Source: DATAXP01 sp036272935
GTDB taxonomy: Bacteria > Planctomycetota > Planctomycetia > Pirellulales > PNKZ01
Assembly (NCBI GenBank): GCA_036272935.1
Contig: DATAXP010000040.1
Coordinates: forward strand, 1 to 16,293
Reading direction: 5' to 3'
Length of the DNA: 16,293 nt
The notes below the pieces were generated by a model. That model saw only the letters and a program-made list of their open reading frames with translations, did no database searches and had not been told where the DNA came from. Shown piece after piece: positions 13,055-16,293 of this stretch (positions are counted from its first letter, which is position 1; every line of letters starts with the position of its first letter). The position numbers and the translations under genes are program-made.

Positions 13055-14589
13055 TTGACCGACCAGCTGGTGCCGGTGGCGCGGTCCTCGAGCGTCACGC
13101 CGATCTCCGTCAACCCGTTGCGGATGCGATCGGCCATCGCAAAATTCTTCGTCTTTCGCGCTTCGGCACGCAGCTCGATGAGCAGCTTCATTAGCCGATC
13201 GGCGAGTTCGCCGCCGCCGGCCGCCTTCGGCTGCTCGTAAAACAGCCCGAGCACCTGCCCCAGCTCCTTGAGCACGACTGTGCCGGCCTCAAAGGTTTTG
13301 CGGGCGTCGGCGTCGGCCCCGCTGGCCGCTTCGAGCTTGCCGGTCTCCGCGGTACGGTTCAGCCAGGTGACCAGCTCGTGCAGCACCCCGATTGCGCCGC
13401 CGGTGTTGAAGTCGTCGTTCATGTGCTCGATGAAACGCTCGTAGAACGCGGCTAGCTCGGGGGCGCTGAACTTCCGACCCGGCTCGGCACGGGTCGGCAC
13501 CGGCAGGGCGTAGAAACTCTGCCCCGTAATGCGCTGGTAACGCTCGGCAAGACGGGTAAAGGCGTCGTACGATTTCTGGGCGGCGGCCAATCCCGGCGCC
13601 ATCTCCTGCGTCGCGGGATCGAAGTCCCCCAGATCGATCGGCGAACGGTAGTGCGTGCTGATGACGAAGAACCGCAGCACCTCGCCCGAAACTTTCTTGA
13701 GCGCGTCGGCCACGTTGATCACGTTGCCGACCGAGCCGGCCATCTTCCCTTTGCCCATCTTCAATAGGCCGTTGTGCATCCAATATTTGGCAAAGGTTTT
13801 GCCCGTGTGCGATTCGCTTTGGGCCAGCTCGTTTTCGTGATGAGGAAATTGCAGGTCGAGCCCGCCGCCGTGGATGTCGAGCGTTTCACCTAGGCCGAGG
13901 TCCTTGAGCACCTTCAGGCTCATCGCGGTGCACTCGATATGCCATCCCGGCCGACCGGGTCCCCAAGGACTGTCCCATGCCGGCTCGCCGGGCTTGGTGC
14001 CCTTCCACAACGCGAAGTCGCCGGGGTTACGCTTCTTGTCGCTGATTTCGATCCGGGCGCCGGCTTCCATCTGTTCGGGGTCGCGGTTGCAGAGCTTGCC
14101 ATAGTCGGCGTCGCGGCTGACGTCGAAGTACACATCGCCGCCGGCCGGATAGGCGTATTTCTTCTGCACCAGGTCGCCGATGCACCCGAGCATCTCGCCG
14201 ATCGTTTCGGTCGCCTTCGGCATCACGTCGATGCCGGTGACGTTGAGCGCCCGCAGGCACGCGAGGTAATCGGCCGTCATGCGTTCGGCCAGCTCCTTGA
14301 CCGAGGTGCCTTGTTCCTTGGCCCGCACGATCAGCTTGTCGTCGACATCGGTAATGTTGACGATCCAGGTGACCTGGTAGCCGCAGTAGGTCAGCCAGCG
14401 CTTCACGGTATCGAAGATCACCGGTCCGACCATGTGGCCGATATGGCTTGGCTTGTAGACAGTGGGGCCGCAGACGTACATGCCGACGCGCGAGTCGCCG
14501 CCGACGGGCACGAACGGCTCCTTGGTGCGCGACAAGGTGTTGTAGACGCGAATCGGCGCGGCGGCCGTGGGCGGGCTTGGTTTGGACAT
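13051..14589 (-). CDS. cysS: Cysteinyl-tRNA synthetase
   Basis: About 512 residues from the ATG at 14589. The class I catalytic domain shows YVCGPTVYKPSHIGH, with HIGH at 49-52. Zinc ligands correspond to C40, C220 (HIEC), H250 and E254 (FPHHENELAQSE), the set that selects cysteine. The second signature, normally KMSKS, reads K282-MAGS here, keeping the first lysine and losing the second. The C-terminal helical region (about 320-512) includes the anticodon-binding part. The enzyme charges tRNA-Cys in the cytosol. ATGs at 14604 and 14667 are in frame; the farthest would translate the heptamer repeat and is rejected. No strong ribosome binding site separates the two nearer starts. The stop overlaps the ruvC ATG. 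Confidence 0.95.
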   Translation of the reverse strand: MSKPSPPTAAAPIRVYNTLSRTKEPFVPVGGDSRVGMYVCGPTVYKPSHIGHMVGPVIFDTVKRWLTYCGYQVTWIVNITDVDDKLIVRAKEQGTSVKELAERMTADYLACLRALNVTGIDVMPKATETIGEMLGCIGDLVQKKYAYPAGGDVYFDVSRDADYGKLCNRDPEQMEAGARIEISDKKRNPGDFALWKGTKPGEPAWDSPWGPGRPGWHIECTAMSLKVLKDLGLGETLDIHGGGLDLQFPHHENELAQSESHTGKTFAKYWMHNGLLKMGKGKMAGSVGNVINVADALKKVSGEVLRFFVISTHYRSPIDLGDFDPATQEMAPGLAAAQKSYDAFTRLAERYQRITGQSFYALPVPTRAEPGRKFSAPELAAFYERFIEHMNDDFNTGGAIGVLHELVTWLNRTAETGKLEAASGADADARKTFEAGTVVLKELGQVLGLFYEQPKAAGGGELADRLMKLLIELRAEARKTKNFAMADRIRNGLTEIGVTLEDRATGTSWSVK

Positions 14590-14610
14590 GGAAAATGGGT
14601 TCATGGACAG

Positions 14611-14691
14611 AATGCGAAATGCGAAATGCGAAATGCTGAATGGATCACTGTTCGCCCCGTTTGGCATTTAGCATTTTGCATTTAGCATTTC
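14611..14691. repeat. Inverted array of 7-bp repeats (heptamer hairpin), copy 2
   Basis: The left arm has three perfect GCGAAAT heptamers (14614-14634) followed by GCTGAAT. The right arm has GCATTTA, GCATTTT, GCATTTA and GCATTT (14664-14690). The arms are complementary with few mismatches around a spacer of about 20 bases. It lies between cysS and ispF, and its right arm runs into the ispF coding region, supplying the ispF stop codon. Confidence 0.9.
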
Positions 14692-15192
14692 CAGCAGCAT
14701 CACGCACTGGGCTTCGATCGCTTCGTGGCGGCCGACGGGGCCGACCGACTCGCCAGTCTTCGCCTTGATGCCGACGCGCTCGGGTTCGACCCCCAGCAGC
14801 CGGGCAACGCTTTCGCGGATCACCTGTTTGTAGGGCGACAGTTTCGGCTGTTGGGCAAATACGATGCAATCGCAGTTGACCACGCGCCAACCGGCGGCCT
14901 CGACCCTCTGGAGCGCTTCGCGGAGCATGTCGGCCGAGTCGCGGCCGCGGTTGGCCGGGTCATTATCGGGGAACATCTCGCCGATATCGCCCAGCGACGC
15001 GGCCCCCAGCAGGGCGTCGGTCACGGCGTGCAGCAGCACGTCGGCGTCGCTGTGCCCGATCAGTCCGCGGTCGAACGGTACGTCGACGCCCCCCAGGCGC
15101 AGCGGTCCCCCCAGGCCAAGCCGATGCGTGTCGTGACCGATGCCCACACGTGCGGCGAGCGTGGCTGAACCCTCCGTGTACGAGAAATGCAA
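14668..15192 (-). CDS. ispF: 2-C-methyl-D-erythritol 2,4-cyclodiphosphate synthase
   Basis: A 174-residue frame from a TTG. It shows GIGHDTHRL (18-25), with metal ligands D21 and H23, then IGHSDADVLLHAVTDALLG (45-63) with H55 as the third ligand, FPDNDP (75-80), and TGESVGPVGRHEAIEAQC near the end. IspF forms the cyclodiphosphate in the MEP pathway to IPP and DMAPP and is normally a homotrimer. A GTG at 15147 would give a 159-residue protein that begins exactly where most IspF proteins begin and is an equally good start. The last residues (EMLNAKC) and the TAA are encoded by the heptamer repeat, replacing the native C-terminus. It is first in the ispF-cysS-ruvC-ruvA run. Confidence 0.94.
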   Translation of the reverse strand: MHFSYTEGSATLAARVGIGHDTHRLGLGGPLRLGGVDVPFDRGLIGHSDADVLLHAVTDALLGAASLGDIGEMFPDNDPANRGRDSADMLREALQRVEAAGWRVVNCDCIVFAQQPKLSPYKQVIRESVARLLGVEPERVGIKAKTGESVGPVGRHEAIEAQCVMLLEMLNAKC

Positions 15193-15212
15193 ATCCGTGG
15201 AAACGATGGCGG

Positions 15213-15241
15213 ATTATAGGATTTCGTCCCCGCCGCGACAA
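15213..15241 (-). promoter_or_regulatory. Sigma70-type promoter of the ispF-cysS-ruvC-ruvA run
   Basis: On the - strand TTGTCG (15241-15236) and a perfect TATAAT (15218-15213) are separated by exactly 17 bases. The predicted transcript start is near 15205, upstream of both candidate ispF start codons. Confidence 0.65.
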
Positions 15242-15264
15242 CGCGGCATGGCGGCGGCAGCATT

Positions 15265-15300
15265 GAACCGCAGAGAGCGCAGAGAACGCGGAGTACGCAG
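15265..15300. repeat. Purine-rich GCAGAG-type intergenic repeat
   Basis: The stretch has irregular repeats of CGCAGAGA/CGCGGAGT/CGCAGAAA units in the gap between ispF and the pseudogene. It resembles short dispersed intergenic repeats seen in other bacterial genomes, but only one copy is visible here. Confidence 0.35.
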
Positions 15301-15353
15301 AAACCAACCACGGATGAACCCAGCGCGGCGTAGCCGGAAGCAAAGGGAATGAA

Positions 15354-15412
15354 GACGTTGCTCCCGGTAGAGTGATGGGTAACACAACCGTCACGCACCA
15401 AGGAGCAACGTC
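15354..15412 (+). promoter_or_regulatory. Perfect 11-bp inverted repeat covering the ribosome binding site of the pseudogene
   Basis: GACGTTGCTCC (15354-15364) and GGAGCAACGTC (15402-15412) are perfect reverse complements separated by 37 bases. The right arm contains most of the AAGGAG ribosome binding site and ends at the base before the ATG at 15413. In RNA the stem would hide the ribosome binding site. Confidence 0.8.
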
Positions 15413-16249
15413 ATGGAGTCTTTTATACAGCGATTCGGCGAGCAGATCAGCGGCGTTCTCAGCGGCTGGGACCGAGTACGTTTTCGCGGGACGCTGCGGC
15501 GGATCGCGAACCTGCGAGGCATGGGGTCGTTTTGTGGGAACACTCGGTGTTGTTGAAAGACTTCAAGGCGTGGGCGATGGAACTGACCGGCGTGCCTGAA
15601 GACGCGTTACGAAGGGGTCCGCCTCAAGCACACGCTCAATCGCAATTCGCTCAAGATGTACGACAAGCAAGGCAACGTGCTGCGCGTGGAGACGACGATC
15701 AACGATCCGCGCGACATGAAGGTGTATCGCAGCCTCGAAGGGAGAGCCGTCGGGGCCGAAGGCCTGGCGACGGCTTCGTAAGGGGGCCGCCGATCTGCAC
15801 CGCCGCGCCCAGTAGCCAGGCGGCCAACGGGCGCTATCTGGCCGCCTTGGCGACGGTCGGACGACACGATGACCCTTGAGCAGGCCACCGCCCGAGTCTG
15901 CCGTCCGATCTCTGGCGACGGGGGCCCTGCCCGTGCGCTCAACCCGCTGGCCCCACACGATGCCCGCCTGTTGGCCGCTGTCAACCGCGGCGAGTTCGCC
16001 CTGAACGGCTTTCGCAATCGCGATCTGTTGCCGCTGGTCGTCGGTCCGCGCTCGGCGGATCCCCGTGAGGCCAAACGCCAGGCAGCCAAAGTCACGCGTC
16101 AGCTGCGCCTGTTACGCGCGCATCAACTGATCACGAAAGTCCCCAAAACGCACCGTTATGTCCTCACGGACTTCGGCCGTACCGTCATTAACGCCATTCT
16201 CGCTGCCCGCCAAGCGAACACCGAAAAACTCGCACAGCTTGCGGCGTAA
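15413..16249 (+). pseudogene. Frameshifted, internally deleted remnant of an uncharacterised ORF family
   Basis: The ATG at 15413 follows AAGGAG and begins MESFIQRFGEQISGVLSGWD. Frame 1 fails at a T-run (15530-15533), and WEHSVLLKDFKAWAMELTGV continues in another frame. From 15608 frame 1 resumes with YEGVRLKHTLNRNSLKMYDK and VLRVETTINDPRDMKVYR. Further shifts occur near 15741 (GEPSGPKAWRRLRKGAADLH), 15813 (SQAANGRYLAALATV) and 15860. The last piece is an intact frame from about 15869 to the TAA at 16249, ending FGRTVINAILAARQANTEKL. I recall this sequence type as a recurrent uncharacterised planctomycete protein of roughly 450-500 residues; if so, a large middle part is missing around 15590-15607. 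At least four frame changes make it inactive as one protein. The function of the family, possibly mobile, is unknown. Confidence 0.75.
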
Positions 16250-16293
16250 AATCCTCGCGCCCCGCAAAGAAACTGAACGTTAGTAGTACGGAT

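Noticed and set aside
14605..14667. N-terminal extension of CysS from the ATG at 14667
   Set aside because: The added residues are encoded by the heptamer repeat and are not part of the synthetase family.
14611..14691. CRISPR array or tRNA from the heptamer repeats
   Set aside because: The 7-bp units have no spacers, and the fold is one long hairpin, not a cloverleaf; the same holds for 5790-5871.
15869..16249. Independent small gene of 126 codons
   Set aside because: Its sequence continues the upstream fragments as the C-terminal part of one broken ORF, and it has no ribosome binding site of its own.

Overview
The window looks like chromosomal DNA of a planctomycete, probably a Pirellulales-type member of Planctomycetota. 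This is inferred from high GC content, a secreted Cys-type sulfatase, a squalene-hopene-cyclase-like enzyme beside a DUF116/polyprenyl-synthase fusion, a GRDP/TIGR04222 Cys-Gly-tailed membrane protein, and abundant short intergenic repeats. No 16S or other marker is present, so the placement rests on gene families only.

Left block (1-9671). The 3' end of an acyltransferase-3-like gene on the + strand converges on a seven-gene run on the - strand. In transcription order the run is: SHC-like terpene cyclase, DUF116-polyprenyl diphosphate synthase fusion, chorismate-lyase-like (DUF98/UbiC) protein, GT4 glycosyltransferase, hotdog acyl-CoA thioesterase, exported sulfatase, and a membrane protein with a (GGGGC)n tail. 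The first five genes read as a candidate terpenoid or meroterpenoid/glycolipid locus: isoprenoid chain synthesis, cyclisation, a possible 4-hydroxybenzoate supplier, glycosylation and a thioesterase. No squalene synthase (HpnC/D/E or SQS) is present in the window.

Middle (9672-11119). A radical SAM enzyme with additional C-terminal cysteines is transcribed divergently from the cyclase. It has a perfect extended -10 element placed so that its mRNA would begin at or next to the start codon. A hairpin-rich repeat separates it from the convergent block that follows.

Right block (11120-15241, - strand). This is a housekeeping cluster: ispF (MEP pathway), cysS, ruvC and ruvA, with 4-base overlaps cysS/ruvC and ruvC/ruvA, followed by an OmpH/Skp-family gene with its own likely promoter. 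ispF feeds IPP/DMAPP production, the precursors for the polyprenyl synthase in the left block. A sigma70-type promoter lies upstream of ispF.

Right end (15354-16249, + strand). This holds a decayed copy of an uncharacterised planctomycete-type gene, with several frameshifts and a probable internal deletion. It is preceded by a perfect inverted repeat that would bury its ribosome binding site.

Dispersed repeats of several kinds punctuate the gaps: inverted arrays of a 7-bp unit (two loci), a 15-bp-arm inverted repeat, G-run tracts that encode both ends of RuvC, and a 15-bp coding tandem repeat. No tRNA, rRNA or CRISPR array was seen.
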